From Ketogulonicigenium vulgare WSH-001 (GTDB lineage Bacteria; Pseudomonadota; Alphaproteobacteria; Rhodobacterales; Rhodobacteraceae), in assembly GCF_000223375.1 (NCBI RefSeq), contig NC_017384.1, positions 2,234,501 to 2,298,500 on the forward strand: 64,000 nt of DNA, in the 5' to 3' direction. A program made the position numbers and the translations under genes. The notes beneath the pieces are model-generated. The model did no database searches. It worked only from the letters and a program-made list of their open reading frames with translations, and had not been told where the DNA came from. Positions 46,252 through 56,113 of this stretch are shown here, piece after piece; position 1 is the stretch's first letter, and the number at the start of each line of letters is the position of its first letter.

Positions 46252-46297
46252 GGAAGTGATGATATTTCTCGGCCACCGAGGCGGCGCGATTTAAAGC

Positions 46298-47998
46298 ATG
46301 ATGCAGGGTTTTCCGATGGATAACACCGAATTTGACGAGATTTTTGACCCTACCCGTGACAAGGGCATTCATCTTTTCCCTGGCAGCACCATGCCCCTTC
46401 CCCAGAAAGTCGAGCGGGCGCGTGTGGATTACATCATCGCGACCGAGGACCCCGGACAGGCGGGCGCATTGCGTACAGCGATGTTGAATAAAAAAGATCA
46501 GGCGCTGATTGACGGCGACCTGCTGCTGCCCAGCGTGCCATTGGTGGTCGAGAATTTCACCTATGAGGCCCGCCTGCCGCGTGTGAACGGGAAACTGCTG
46601 CTTAGCGGTGCATCCGGGCGGCGCGTCCGCAAGCGGTTGCTGTGGGGAGATCGCGCGGGCGAGCAGGACCGCATGACCGTGGCGCAGCTGACCGAAGCAA
46701 TCTCGCGGCCCAATGCGGTGATCCCAACCGCACAACAACCGCGTGAGATGCTGGAAAAACTGCCCTTCGTCATCGAGATGAAGAACGCGACAAACTTTTA
46801 CCACTTCACATCGGAAACGCTGATCTACTTCAGCCTATACCGGAAATTCGCCCTTACAGGCCCCATTCACATCATAACGGCAGACCCAAAGCCGCCTAGC
46901 GCCTTTGTCGTTGAATCCATTCGCCTTTTCTATCCAGAACTGTTGGATAGGGTGTCATTTCGGAACAAGGAAATCGCCTATAATCGTGCGATTATCCCAT
47001 TCAATCTTCAGCACTATTTCAGCCATCTGCGCGATCTGGCCTCGCCCCCGCGCGAGACGAAATTCGTATCTGGCGATTACCCCGAGCCGCAATACGAGAA
47101 TATGAAGGCTATCGCATGGGGCGCGCGCGACGAGGCGCTTTACCTGCATCGCGTCGGCGCAGTTGAAATACCCAGTGAAACGCCCATCCGAAAACGCATC
47201 TATGTGGGCCGAAAGTCAGGCAAAAGCCGCAATATTGTGGGCGAGGACGAGTTGATCGCGCGTCTTGAGACGCTGGGTTTCAAGACACTGTATTTCGAAG
47301 ACTATACCCCGCTTGAACAGGCGCAGATCATGCAGGGCGTTGATATTATGATCTCGGGCCATGGGGCCGGTTTCACCAATATGCTCTATGCCAAAAAGGG
47401 CGCAACATTAATAGAAATCAGCCACTTACAGACCGCTCGGCATCGCTTTGGCGATTTTCATATGCATGCGGGCGTGTCTGGCGCACGACATATCCACTTT
47501 TTTGCCGATCATGATTTCGACACGACCGATGGCCTGCCGAATATGCACAAGGACGGACATGTCGGCATCTACCTCAGCGAGAACGCCCTGGACCGCCTGG
47601 AGGGGCTGATTATGTCGCTGATCCAGCGCGGTGCCTTCTTGAAACAAAAGCTGGCTATTGATGCGCTCGAAGCAGCAGGTGATTATGCAGGCATTATCGC
47701 GACGATCGAAGGTGACCCTCGGTTCCTATACGCATATTCAGACGTCGCTGTATGCGCGGCCCAAGCCTATGAAAAATTGGGGAACCCACAACAAGCGGCG
47801 CGCCATTGCCGGATCGCGCAATTCGTGTCGCCGTTTCGCAGCAAACTTTTCCGAAATGTGGTGCTATCGCTGATCGCCGCAGGTGACCATGTCGGGGCCA
47901 AGGCGGAAATGAAGCGGTTTAGGGCATTCGCACCGGGAATATCCAGGAACTTTGAAAGCGAAAACGCGACCCTATTGGCCGCGCTTTCAGATCTATAA
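46298..47998 (+). CDS. GT61-family glycosyltransferase (DUF563)
   Basis: A 566-residue protein whose middle (about 150-380) fits glycosyltransferase family 61: FYHFTSETLIYFSLYRKFAL, KRIYVGRKSGKSRNI, YFEDYTPLEQAQIMQGVDIM and SGHGAGFTNMLYAKKGATLIE. The C-terminal 130 residues are helical and look TPR-like (CAAQAYEKLGNPQQAARHC). No signal peptide is seen, so it acts in the cytoplasm, probably in surface polysaccharide synthesis. Base composition is visibly lower in GC than its neighbours, near 48% in 46780-46980, which suggests lateral acquisition. The start could also be ATG 46316. Confidence 0.82.
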   Translation: MMQGFPMDNTEFDEIFDPTRDKGIHLFPGSTMPLPQKVERARVDYIIATEDPGQAGALRTAMLNKKDQALIDGDLLLPSVPLVVENFTYEARLPRVNGKLLLSGASGRRVRKRLLWGDRAGEQDRMTVAQLTEAISRPNAVIPTAQQPREMLEKLPFVIEMKNATNFYHFTSETLIYFSLYRKFALTGPIHIITADPKPPSAFVVESIRLFYPELLDRVSFRNKEIAYNRAIIPFNLQHYFSHLRDLASPPRETKFVSGDYPEPQYENMKAIAWGARDEALYLHRVGAVEIPSETPIRKRIYVGRKSGKSRNIVGEDELIARLETLGFKTLYFEDYTPLEQAQIMQGVDIMISGHGAGFTNMLYAKKGATLIEISHLQTARHRFGDFHMHAGVSGARHIHFFADHDFDTTDGLPNMHKDGHVGIYLSENALDRLEGLIMSLIQRGAFLKQKLAIDALEAAGDYAGIIATIEGDPRFLYAYSDVAVCAAQAYEKLGNPQQAARHCRIAQFVSPFRSKLFRNVVLSLIAAGDHVGAKAEMKRFRAFAPGISRNFESENATLLAALSDL

Positions 47999-48002
47999 AG
48001 CG

Positions 48003-49049
48003 TCAATCGATCCGCTTGCCCGTTTCACGGTCAAAGGCGGTCATGGCAGCGAAGGGCAGGCTGAACGTCACCTGCTGGCCGGGCTGCGCGGTAGATGCGC
48101 CGCTGTGGCGCAGGATCAGCTCTTGCTTCAGTCCGCTCACGTGAACATAGGCAAAGCTTTCCGCCCCGACCAACTCGACCGCATCGACCTGCCCCGTCAG
48201 GGTCAGCGCGGGCCCTGTGACAGGATCAAGGCGGATTTCCTCGGGGCGGATGCCCAAAGTGCCGGTATTGAAGGGCAGCGAGTCGGGCAAGGCAGCCACC
48301 GCGCGCAGATCATCGATCGGGATCAGGTTCATCCCCGGCGCACCTATGAACGAGGCGACATGCAAGGATGCGGGACGGGCGTACACTTCTAGTGGCGTGC
48401 CAACCTGTTCGATGCCGCCGTTTGACATGACGACCAAACGGTCGGCCATGGTCATCGCCTCTAGCTGGTCATGCGTCACATAGACCGAGGTTGTGCCAAG
48501 GCGGCGTTGCAGGCGACGGATTTCAACCCGCATATGCCCGCGCAGCTTCGCATCCAGGTTCGACAGCGGCTCGTCAAACAGGAAGACTTTGGGCTGACGC
48601 ACAATCGCGCGACCCATGGCGACGCGTTGACGCTGGCCGCCCGATAGGGCGCGCGGCTTGCGATCAAGGAACTTTTCGATCTCGAGCAGCTTCGCCGCAT
48701 CAGCCACACGCGCGTCGATCTCGGCCCGCGGGGTGCGTCGGTTTTTCAGCCCGTATTCCAGATTTCCACGCACCGTCATATGCGGATAAAGCGCATAGTT
48801 CTGGAACACGAGGGCGATGTCACGCTCGGCCGGCTCCAATTCGTTCACGACACGATCACCGATGCGGATCTCGCCCGAGGACACGGTCTCTAGCCCCGCG
48901 ATCATGCGCAAAAGGGTCGACTTGCCGCAGCCCGAGGGGCCGACCAGCACGACCATTTCACCGTCTTGAATCTTGAGGTCGATGCCTTTCATCGCCTCAA
49001 CACCGCCAGCATAGGTCTTGCGCAGGTTGCTGATTTCAATGCCAGCCAT
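48003..49049 (-). CDS. ugpC: Glycerol-3-phosphate ABC importer ATPase
   Basis: A 348-residue ATPase of the MalK/UgpC class: Walker [10 protein letters not shown] (about 37-45), signature [15 protein letters not shown], Walker [13 protein letters not shown], followed by the C-terminal OB-fold TOBE domain (about 235-345) with GIRPEEIRL. It is the last gene of the ugpQBAEC operon, three bases after ugpE. The call follows from operon context and class. Confidence 0.93.
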   Translation of the reverse strand: MAGIEISNLRKTYAGGVEAMKGIDLKIQDGEMVVLVGPSGCGKSTLLRMIAGLETVSSGEIRIGDRVVNELEPAERDIALVFQNYALYPHMTVRGNLEYGLKNRRTPRAEIDARVADAAKLLEIEKFLDRKPRALSGGQRQRVAMGRAIVRQPKVFLFDEPLSNLDAKLRGHMRVEIRRLQRRLGTTSVYVTHDQLEAMTMADRLVVMSNGGIEQVGTPLEVYARPASLHVASFIGAPGMNLIPIDDLRAVAALPDSLPFNTGTLGIRPEEIRLDPVTGPALTLTGQVDAVELVGAESFAYVHVSGLKQELILRHSGASTAQPGQQVTFSLPFAAMTAFDRETGKRID

Positions 49050-49052
49050 CTG

Positions 49053-49901
49053 TTATTTCTCCGTCTCGACAAGGCCTTTAACGAAAAGCCTTTGCATAAA
49101 GATCACCACCAGAACCGGCGGCAACATGGCCAGCATCACGCCCGCCATCACGATATTCCATTGAGGTTCACCGTCGGCGATATCCAGCAAGCGCTTGATC
49201 CCCATGACGATTGTGTAGAATTTCTGATCCGTGGTGATCAGCATCGGCCACAGGTATTGCACCCAGCCATAGATGAACATGATCACGCACAGCGCCGCGA
49301 TATTGGTGCGCGACAGCGGCAGCAGTATGTCTTTCATAAAGCGCAAGGGACCTGCACCATCGACGCGCGCAGCCTCGGCTAGCTCGTCCGGCACGGTCAG
49401 AAAGAACTGGCGGAACAAGAAGGTCGCGGTGGCCGATGCGATCAGCGGCAGCGTCAGGCCCGCATAGCTATTGAGCAGGCCAAGGTTCGCGACCACCTCG
49501 AATGTCGGGATGATCCGCACCTCGACCGGCAGCATCAGCGTGACGAAGATTGTCCAAAATGCCAAGCCGCGGAACGGAAAGCGGAAATAGACGATCGCAT
49601 AGGCCGACAGGAACGAGATAAACACCTTGCCGATCGTGATCAGCACCGCCACGACAATCGTGGTCTGCAACATTTGCAGCAGTGGCGGCGCGCCGGCCAG
49701 CGAATTGCCATCCATCAGCATCCGGCCATAGTTGTTCAGCATCTGATCGCCCGGCAGCAATGGCGTCACGCCGCTGAGAAAGGTTGATTGCGGGTGGGTC
49801 GAGGCGACAAAGGCCAGATAGACTGGAAAGATCACCGCCAGCACGCCAAGGATCAGCACGACATGCGACAGGATTGTCAAAAGGGGACGTTTTTCAACCA
49901 T
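49053..49901 (-). CDS. ugpE: Glycerol-3-phosphate ABC importer permease
   Basis: A 282-residue MalG-type permease with six helices. The coupling loop is LAEAARVDGAGPLRFMKDIL (about 175-194). N-terminal TILSHVVLILGVLAVIFPVY and the HPQSTFLSGVTPLLPG periplasmic segment are characteristic of UgpE. It follows ugpA by 12 bases and precedes ugpC by three. Confidence 0.93.
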   Translation of the reverse strand: MVEKRPLLTILSHVVLILGVLAVIFPVYLAFVASTHPQSTFLSGVTPLLPGDQMLNNYGRMLMDGNSLAGAPPLLQMLQTTIVVAVLITIGKVFISFLSAYAIVYFRFPFRGLAFWTIFVTLMLPVEVRIIPTFEVVANLGLLNSYAGLTLPLIASATATFLFRQFFLTVPDELAEAARVDGAGPLRFMKDILLPLSRTNIAALCVIMFIYGWVQYLWPMLITTDQKFYTIVMGIKRLLDIADGEPQWNIVMAGVMLAMLPPVLVVIFMQRLFVKGLVETEK

Positions 49902-49913
49902 TGATCCGGACCT

Positions 49914-50798
49914 TTAATATTGCACGCGCCGCTCGACATAGCGGAACTGGATGAAGGTCAGCAGGATCACAAATCCCATCAGCACGACCGATTGTGCGGC
50001 AGATGCGCCAAGGTTTAGGCCCTTCACGCCATCGGCATAGACTTTGTAGACAAGGGTCGTCGTCTCGGCATTGGGGCCGCCTGCGGTGGCGCCATCAATC
50101 GTGCCGAATGTGTCGAACAGCACGTAGTTCATATTGATGATCAGCAAGAAGAAGGTCGTCGGCGACAGCAGCGGGAAGACAATCGTCCAGAACCTGCGGA
50201 TAGGCCCGGCGCCATCAATGGCAGCGGCCTCGGTCAGGGATTGCGGGATGGATTGCAGACCGGCCAGGAAGAACAGGAAGTTATAGGACACCTGTTTCCA
50301 CGTCGCGGCCAGAATGACCATCAGCATGGCCTGATTGCCGTCGATGCGGTGGTTCCAGGTGATGCCGAATGCCTTCAGCGCATGGGGCAAGATGCCCAGT
50401 GTCGGGTTGAACATGAACCACCACAGCGCGCCTGCAACGACGGGGGCCACGGCATAGGGCCAGACCAGCAGCGTGGAATAGACGCGATTGGCGCGGATGA
50501 CGCGGTTCACCGCCACCGCTAGCAGGATCGAGATCGACATCGCCAGCACCGTCACGCCCACGGCAAACACCACGGTGCGATTGATCGCTTTCAGATAGGA
50601 CGGATCGCGGAAAATGCGCGCGTAATTGTCAAACCAGATGAAGGTCGAGGACAGGCCAAAAGGGTCCTGTCGCAGGAATGAAAACCAGACCGCCTGCCCT
50701 GCCGGCCAAATGAAGAAGATAAGCGTGATGGCCAGCTGTGGAGCCAGTAACACCCAAGGCAGCCACTGCCCGGGGAAGATGGCGCGTTTCGATTGCAT
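49914..50798 (-). CDS. ugpA: Glycerol-3-phosphate ABC importer permease
   Basis: A 294-residue MalF-type permease with six helices and the coupling loop TEAAAIDGAGPIRRFWTIVF (about 201-220). The ATG at 50798 (MQSKRAIFPGQWLPWVLLAP) is the natural start; the frame continues upstream into the tandem-repeat spacer but that part looks non-coding. It lies 143 bases after ugpB with a terminator and repeats between, so its expression should be lower than that of ugpB. Confidence 0.93.
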   Translation of the reverse strand: MQSKRAIFPGQWLPWVLLAPQLAITLIFFIWPAGQAVWFSFLRQDPFGLSSTFIWFDNYARIFRDPSYLKAINRTVVFAVGVTVLAMSISILLAVAVNRVIRANRVYSTLLVWPYAVAPVVAGALWWFMFNPTLGILPHALKAFGITWNHRIDGNQAMLMVILAATWKQVSYNFLFFLAGLQSIPQSLTEAAAIDGAGPIRRFWTIVFPLLSPTTFFLLIINMNYVLFDTFGTIDGATAGGPNAETTTLVYKVYADGVKGLNLGASAAQSVVLMGFVILLTFIQFRYVERRVQY

Positions 50799-50812
50799 GG
50801 AACCTGTCCGGA

Positions 50813-50906
50813 AATAGGAAAAGCTGCGGGACGGATGGCCGCCCCTCAGCCGATAGGAAAAGCAGCGGAGCGGATGGCGCCCCCCAGCCGATAGCAAAAA
50901 CAGCGG
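50813..50906. repeat. Tandem 38-39-base repeat in the ugpB-ugpA spacer
   Basis: Two full degenerate copies (from 50813 and 50852) and a partial third (from 50890) share GATAGGAAAAGCAGCGG and, in the full copies, GGATGGC...GCCCC.CAGCC. The third copy runs into the terminator stem, so the array looks like duplicated terminator sequence. Confidence 0.7.
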
Positions 50907-50928
50907 GGCGTAACGCGCGCCCCGCTGT
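50900..50928 (-). terminator. Intra-operon terminator after ugpB
   Basis: On the reverse strand a perfect 11-bp stem (CAGCGGGGCG/CGCCCCGCTG plus an A-T pair) with a 7-base loop is followed directly by TTTTT. It lies 14 bases after the ugpB stop and should cause partial termination, leaving more binding-protein than permease message. Confidence 0.85.
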
Positions 50929-50941
50929 CTGATTGGTGTGG

Positions 50942-52264
50942 TTACTGGTTGGCCGCTTCGAAATCGCGCAGGATCTGGTTGCCGTTGGCGACCGCATCGT
51001 TCAGCGCTTGTTCAGCGGTTTTCGCGCCCGACAGGGTCGCTTCCAGCTCTTGGTCGAACACAGCGCGGATTTGCGTGAAGTTACCAAAACGCAGACCTTT
51101 CGAGTTTTCGGTCGGTGCGTTCAGTGTCAGCTGGCGGATCGACGTGTCCGAGCCGGGGTTGGCTTCATAATAGCCTTGCTCGGTGCTCAGGTCATAGGCG
51201 GCTTGGGTGATCGGCAGATAGCCGGTCGCCTGGTGCCAGTCGGCCTGCACTTCGGCGCTCGACAGATAGTTCAGGAAAGCCGCCGCGCCTTGGTATTCGG
51301 CCTCGTCATGACCGCGCAGAACCCACAGGGTCGCGCCGCCGATGATCGAGTTTTGCGGTGCGCCAGCAACGTCGTCGTAATGCGGCTGAAAGCCGAAGCC
51401 GACTTCGAAATCGGTGGCATTGTTCATGATGCCAGCGCGCGAGGCGGACGAGCCGATGAACATGGCGCAGGTTTGCGCATAGAACGACGGCGCAGCTTCA
51501 GCACCGCCTGCAGGGCCGCCATAGCGGAACACGCCCTCGTCCTGCCACTTCTTCAGATCTTCCCAGAAGCGCACTTGCAGCAGGCCGTTCAGTTGCAGCT
51601 CGGTCGCCAGGCCACCAAAGCCATTTTCCAGCGTGCCGATGGGCTGGTTGTGCCAGGCCGAGAAATTCTCGGTGCCGACCCAGGTCGCAGCATAGGACAG
51701 CGCGATCCCGCAGCTTGCGGCGTCGGCCTCGATGATCTGACGCGAGAAGCTTTCAACTTCAGCCCAGGTTTGCGGCGGCTGCTCGGGGTCGAGGCCAGCG
51801 GCTTCGAACACGGTTTTGTTGTAATACAGGATCGGGGTCGACGAGTTGAACGGCATCGACAGCATATTGCCTTCGGTGTCCGAATAGTAACCGACGACAG
51901 CCGACAGATACGAGCTGGGGTCGAACGGCAGGCCGGTATCGGCCATCAGTTGGTAGACGGGATAGACGGCGCCTTTGGCGGCCATCATCGTGCCGGTGCC
52001 AACTTCGTAGACCTGAACCAGAACGGGCTGCTCGTTCGCGCGGAAGGCAGCGATGGTGCCGACCAGCGATTCTTCGTAGCTGCCGCGATAGATCGGGGTC
52101 ACGGTATAGTCGCTTTGGCTGGCGTTAAAATCGGCCGTGATGCTTTCCAGCTTGGTGCCAAGTTCGCCCGACATCGAATGCCACCACGTGACTTCGGTCT
52201 GTGCATAGGCACCTTGGGCCAGCAGGGCGAGGGCCGTGCCAGAGGCCAAAAGGGTCTTTTTCAT
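50942..52264 (-). CDS. ugpB: Glycerol-3-phosphate ABC importer binding protein
   Basis: A 440-residue periplasmic binding protein with signal peptide 1-21 (ends GAYA). The mature start TEVTWWHSMSGELGTKLESI and VLVQVYEVGTGTMMAAKGAV closely resemble E. coli UgpB, which binds sn-glycerol-3-phosphate and glycerophosphocholine. GGGAG six bases before ATG 52264 fixes the start. It follows ugpQ by 110 bases and is separated from ugpA by a terminator. Confidence 0.95.
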   Translation of the reverse strand: MKKTLLASGTALALLAQGAYAQTEVTWWHSMSGELGTKLESITADFNASQSDYTVTPIYRGSYEESLVGTIAAFRANEQPVLVQVYEVGTGTMMAAKGAVYPVYQLMADTGLPFDPSSYLSAVVGYYSDTEGNMLSMPFNSSTPILYYNKTVFEAAGLDPEQPPQTWAEVESFSRQIIEADAASCGIALSYAATWVGTENFSAWHNQPIGTLENGFGGLATELQLNGLLQVRFWEDLKKWQDEGVFRYGGPAGGAEAAPSFYAQTCAMFIGSSASRAGIMNNATDFEVGFGFQPHYDDVAGAPQNSIIGGATLWVLRGHDEAEYQGAAAFLNYLSSAEVQADWHQATGYLPITQAAYDLSTEQGYYEANPGSDTSIRQLTLNAPTENSKGLRFGNFTQIRAVFDQELEATLSGAKTAEQALNDAVANGNQILRDFEAANQ

Positions 52265-52374
52265 CCTGAACTCCCGTATGGATGATCCGCGCCGGTCAGA
52301 CCGGCATGGGGCGCCAGATAAGTAAGGGATGTGGCGCTTGGATGGCACGGCCATGAAGGTTTGGTGACGCCGCT

Positions 52375-53145
52375 TTATTCGGCACCCGGCAGGGCAAGGG
52401 CGATGTCGGGGCGGTCGGTGTGAACATAGGCCACGCCGCGGGCGATCCAGCGGGCCAGTTCCTCGGCGCTGTTGGGCGTCCAGACGGTCAGACGCTCGGG
52501 CGCGCGCAGGGCCGCCACACGGTCAAAGCGCGTTTCCAGATAAAGGTTATGGAAGGCCGCATAGGCCACCCAACCGTCGATCTTGTGCAGCAGCGCCTCG
52601 AGCCCGCCATAGATTTGCGCGTTCTTTTCATAGATGCACAGCATCAGCGGAAATTCGGGGGCGATCTCGTGCAATTCGGACAGCACCGACAGATCAAAGC
52701 TGAGTATACAGATCCGCGCGGGATCGACCGCCCGCGCGCGCAGCAGGTTTGCGACGGCGGCGGCCAGGCCCGGATAGGGCTTGTGATCGTCGTCCGACTT
52801 GATTTCAATAAAGAAAATCGCGCTGGGATGGGCCAGAATCACATCCAGCGCCTCGTCCAAAGTCGCCAGATGATTGCCGGTCATCGCGCCGGTATCATCG
52901 CGCAGCGTGATGGCTTTGCGCGCCTCGGGCGACAGCGCGCGGACATCGCCGGTGCCGCTTGTGGTGCGCGACAGCGTGGCGTCATGGATGACGATCACCT
53001 CGCCCGCTTGGCTTAGATGCACATCGCATTCGACGCCCGAGACGCCGCGCCCCTCGGCCTCCAGCTTTAGCACTTCGCGGAACCCTTCAAGCGAGTTTTC
53101 CGCCCATAGGTTGCGGGCCCCACGGTGGCCCATGATCTTGGTCAT
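52375..53145 (-). CDS. ugpQ: Cytoplasmic glycerophosphodiester phosphodiesterase
   Basis: A 256-residue GDPD-family TIM-barrel enzyme that hydrolyses glycerophosphodiesters to glycerol-3-phosphate and an alcohol. Catalytic sequence is visible: MGHRGARNLWAENSLEGF (His7, Arg8), GVECDVHLS and VIHDATLSRTTSGTG. No signal peptide, so it acts on diesters after uptake, like E. coli UgpQ. As first gene of the operon it is joined to ugpBAEC, suggesting a phosphate- or lipid-headgroup-scavenging role. Confidence 0.94.
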   Translation of the reverse strand: MTKIMGHRGARNLWAENSLEGFREVLKLEAEGRGVSGVECDVHLSQAGEVIVIHDATLSRTTSGTGDVRALSPEARKAITLRDDTGAMTGNHLATLDEALDVILAHPSAIFFIEIKSDDDHKPYPGLAAAVANLLRARAVDPARICILSFDLSVLSELHEIAPEFPLMLCIYEKNAQIYGGLEALLHKIDGWVAYAAFHNLYLETRFDRVAALRAPERLTVWTPNSAEELARWIARGVAYVHTDRPDIALALPGAE

Positions 53146-53245
53146 ATCACATCTCGGCTGTTAAGACGCGCCAATGGCGCCAGCGCAGCCGATGCGCCGG
53201 GAATGTAAAAGCTGTGCAACAATTTGGTGTCGAAGGGATGATACC

Positions 53246-54145
53246 CTAGGGGCGCGGACGTGGCGCCCATAGCACGACGACAAATCCCGCAATGGCAATT
53301 GCCGCGCCCGCCAGCATGATCAGGCTGACCTGTTCATCCAGCAGAACTGCGCCCAGCGCGATGGTCATCAGCGGCATCATCAGCCCCAATGACGCCATCA
53401 GGCTGGCCGGATAACGCTGCAGCAGGCGGATATAGCCGACATGGCTGAACATCGTGACCAGCAGCACGGAAAAGGCCAAGGCCCCCCAGAACGGCCAACC
53501 GACGGCGACCGCACTGCCCCAACGGTCGAACTCCAGCAGATAGGTCATGATCACCAGCGGAATAATCGAGACCGCCGCCGACCACGCCTGAAAGCGGTAA
53601 GGGCCAATCGGCGGCATCCGTTTCAACAAAACCGAGCCCAGCGCGATACATCCTGCGGACCCCAGTGCAAAGATCAGACCCGGCTCAAGCAGGCTGGTGC
53701 CGGGTTTCCAGATCACCACCAGCACACCGCAAAGCGACAGGATAATGCCCAGCGTCATGCGCAGTGTGATCACCTCGGCCAGCAACAGCCACGACAAAAC
53801 GGCGGTAAAGGGCACACTGGATTGCAGCACGATCGACACCGTGCCCGCAGGTGCCGTGGCCAGCGACATGAAATTCAGCCCGAAATGCAAACCGCCCATC
53901 AGCAGGCCGATCCCGACAAAGCCCCAGACACGCGGCGGCAGCGGAAACAGCAGGGGCGATAGAATCACCGCCACCAATATGAATCGCAATGTCGCGTAAA
54001 AGATCGGCGCGACGTCGAATGTGGTGAAAAGCACCCGGCTGACGATCAGATTGATCGCCCAGACAAGGCAAATGCAGGTGAAAAAGGCGATGTCGATGGG
54101 GCGCAATGAACGGGGAACCAGCAATAAGAGGCAGGCGCCACACAT
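53246..54145 (-). CDS. EamA/DMT-family transporter
   Basis: A 299-residue inner-membrane protein with ten predicted helices arranged as two EamA repeats (about 20-140 and 160-290). Typical text is VLQSSVPFTAVLSWLLLAEV and its second-half counterpart GLMMPLMTIALGAVLLDEQV, with the conserved Pro and Glu. The start is uncertain; ATG 54145 is used, and a TTG eight codons earlier has no support. Substrates of this family are diverse (amino acids, metabolites); none can be assigned. Confidence 0.85.
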   Translation of the reverse strand: MCGACLLLLVPRSLRPIDIAFFTCICLVWAINLIVSRVLFTTFDVAPIFYATLRFILVAVILSPLLFPLPPRVWGFVGIGLLMGGLHFGLNFMSLATAPAGTVSIVLQSSVPFTAVLSWLLLAEVITLRMTLGIILSLCGVLVVIWKPGTSLLEPGLIFALGSAGCIALGSVLLKRMPPIGPYRFQAWSAAVSIIPLVIMTYLLEFDRWGSAVAVGWPFWGALAFSVLLVTMFSHVGYIRLLQRYPASLMASLGLMMPLMTIALGAVLLDEQVSLIMLAGAAIAIAGFVVVLWAPRPRP

Positions 54146-54214
54146 GACAGGGGCGGCGCGGATTGCCAATGCAATGCCGCGCCGCCCCCTTAGATTTTCG
54201 ACACTTATCTCGCC

Positions 54215-55771
54215 TTAGACGCCAGCCGCTACTTTTTTCACACGCAGCTTGTCGATGGCGTTGCCGTCCATTGTGACAACCTCGAACAGCAGGCCCTCGA
54301 CCTCTAGCGTATCACCGTTTTGCGGCATGCGGCGCATGTGGCGCAGCAGATAGCCGGCTAGGGTCGAATAACGCTCGGTATCATCCTCAAGGTCAACGTC
54401 CAGCAGTTGCGAGGCGCGGCGAATATCGACCCAGCCGTCCAACAGCCATGATCCATCCGCGCCCAGAACTTCGGTCGCGGGGGCCTCGTTCTCGTCGGGG
54501 AAGTCACCGGCGATGGCCTCTAGCACATCGGTCGGGGTCGCGATCCCCTCCAACGAGCCGAACTCGTCCACGATCACCGCCATCTGCACGTTCGAGCTGC
54601 GCAGCTGTTCAATCAGGCGCAACACTGAGACGCTTTCATGCACGACCAGCGCCTCGCGCACCGAACGCTCGGGATTGATGCGCCCTTCGGTCAGCAGGTC
54701 GCGCATCAGATCGCGGGTCAGCGCCACGCCCATAAAGTCATCCAACGCACCGTTCGAGACCAGATAGCGGGCATGGCCCTGCGACAAGATCTGGCTGCGG
54801 ATCGTGTCCAGATCATCACTGAGGTTGATCCAGTCGATGTCGCTGCGCGGCGTCATCACCGAGGTGGCAGGACGATAGGACAGCGTCAGAACGCCTTGGA
54901 TCATTTCCTTTTCTTCGCGGGCAAACAGCTCTTGCGAGGCGGATTGCTCGGCGATCATATCGGCGGTGCCGCCCAGTTGTTCGCCCTTGCTGCCGCCCAG
55001 CAGACGCAGCACGGCGTCAGCGGTGCGGTCACGCAAATCGCCCGACGAGATAAAGCGCTCGCGGTTGCGGCGACCGATCTGGTTCAGCGCCTCGATCAGG
55101 ACCGAAAAGCCGATTGCGGCATAGAGATACCCTTTGGGGATGTGGAAGCCAAAGCCTTCGACGATCAGCGAGAAACCGATCATCATCAAAAAGCCCAGAC
55201 ACAGGATCACAACCGTCGGGTGTTTCGAGACAAATGACATCAGCGGTTTTGCCATCAGCAGCATGACCGACATCGCAACGATAACAGCGATATACATGAT
55301 CGACAGATGCTGAACCATGCCCACAGCCGTAATCACGCTATCCAGCGAAAAGACCGCATCCAGCACGACGATCTGCAGCAGAACCTGCCAGAACGCGGCG
55401 TGCACCGGGTTTTGCGCCTTGGTCGAATGGTGACCTTCCAGACGCTCATGCAGCTCCATCGTGCCTTTGAACAGCAAGAACAGGCCGCCAAAGATCAAGA
55501 TCAGATCGCGCCCCGAGAAACCATGTCCAAACAGATGGAACAGGTCGGTTTGCAGCGTGACAATCCACGCGATGGACGCCAGCAGCACAAAGCGCATCCC
55601 CAGCGCCAGCGACAGGCCGATGATACGGGCGCGCTCGCGTTGATGGGGGGGCAATTTGTCGGCCAGCACGGCGATAAACACAAGGTTGTCGATACCTAGC
55701 ACGATCTCTAGCACGATCAGCGTCGCTAGGCCGGCCCAGGCGGCGGGGTCGGACATCCATTCAAACAACAC
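54215..55771 (-). CDS. TerC-family membrane protein fused to CBS and CorC domains
   Basis: A 518-residue protein: TerC membrane domain (about 1-230) beginning [20 protein letters not shown] and including [20 protein letters not shown] and [18 protein letters not shown], a CBS pair (about 290-415; [20 protein letters not shown]) and a CorC/HlyC domain (about 430-515). The acidic membrane motifs suggest metal export or metal insertion into exported proteins, as shown for other TerC proteins. I propose GTG 55771 as start, with GGAG nine bases upstream; ATG 55756 is the alternative. Confidence 0.88.
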   Translation of the reverse strand: MLFEWMSDPAAWAGLATLIVLEIVLGIDNLVFIAVLADKLPPHQRERARIIGLSLALGMRFVLLASIAWIVTLQTDLFHLFGHGFSGRDLILIFGGLFLLFKGTMELHERLEGHHSTKAQNPVHAAFWQVLLQIVVLDAVFSLDSVITAVGMVQHLSIMYIAVIVAMSVMLLMAKPLMSFVSKHPTVVILCLGFLMMIGFSLIVEGFGFHIPKGYLYAAIGFSVLIEALNQIGRRNRERFISSGDLRDRTADAVLRLLGGSKGEQLGGTADMIAEQSASQELFAREEKEMIQGVLTLSYRPATSVMTPRSDIDWINLSDDLDTIRSQILSQGHARYLVSNGALDDFMGVALTRDLMRDLLTEGRINPERSVREALVVHESVSVLRLIEQLRSSNVQMAVIVDEFGSLEGIATPTDVLEAIAGDFPDENEAPATEVLGADGSWLLDGWVDIRRASQLLDVDLEDDTERYSTLAGYLLRHMRRMPQNGDTLEVEGLLFEVVTMDGNAIDKLRVKKVAAGV

Positions 55772-56113
55772 GGGTTTGGTCTCCGGTAAGGGGGAAAGGG
55801 GACACGCCAAAAGCCGCGCTGAATGCAGCACGGTTCAAAGGCGGATCAAAATTCAGGCTTAGATGCGGCCACGCGGAAAAGCGTAGCCGCCTACATCGGT
55901 CAGACGGGGAAGGGTCGGGGTCGTCGTCCCCATCTGAAGGGGGCGTAAGTGTCGGAGCATCGTGGCGCGCAGCCACGGGACACGCGCTTGATGCCGCGCG
56001 CTTGATGCCGAACCCTCGTAACGGGGTATGTTCCAACTGTCCCTCCAGGCCCGACGGGGCCATGACATCAGCGTATACTAATGCCTTTGCCCGCAAAAAC
56101 AAGCCTGACGTAT
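55772..56113. other. 342-base spacer with a hairpin in the TerC-gene leader
   Basis: No credible gene. On the TerC strand, GCGGCTACGC/GCGTGGCCGC form a 10-bp stem (one G-U pair) with a 6-base loop about 90 bases before the start. A 14-base direct repeat GCGCTTGATGCC.. occurs twice at about 55983-56010. The yybP-ykoY manganese riboswitch core that often precedes TerC genes was looked for and not found. Confidence 0.5.

Noticed and set aside
55800..56060. yybP-ykoY manganese riboswitch before the TerC gene
   Set aside because: The conserved GGGGAGUAG-type core and its partner loop were not found on the TerC strand.
55761..56102. 113-codon open frame upstream of the TerC gene
   Set aside because: Low-complexity, overlaps the start of the TerC gene, no ribosome site and no recognisable domain.
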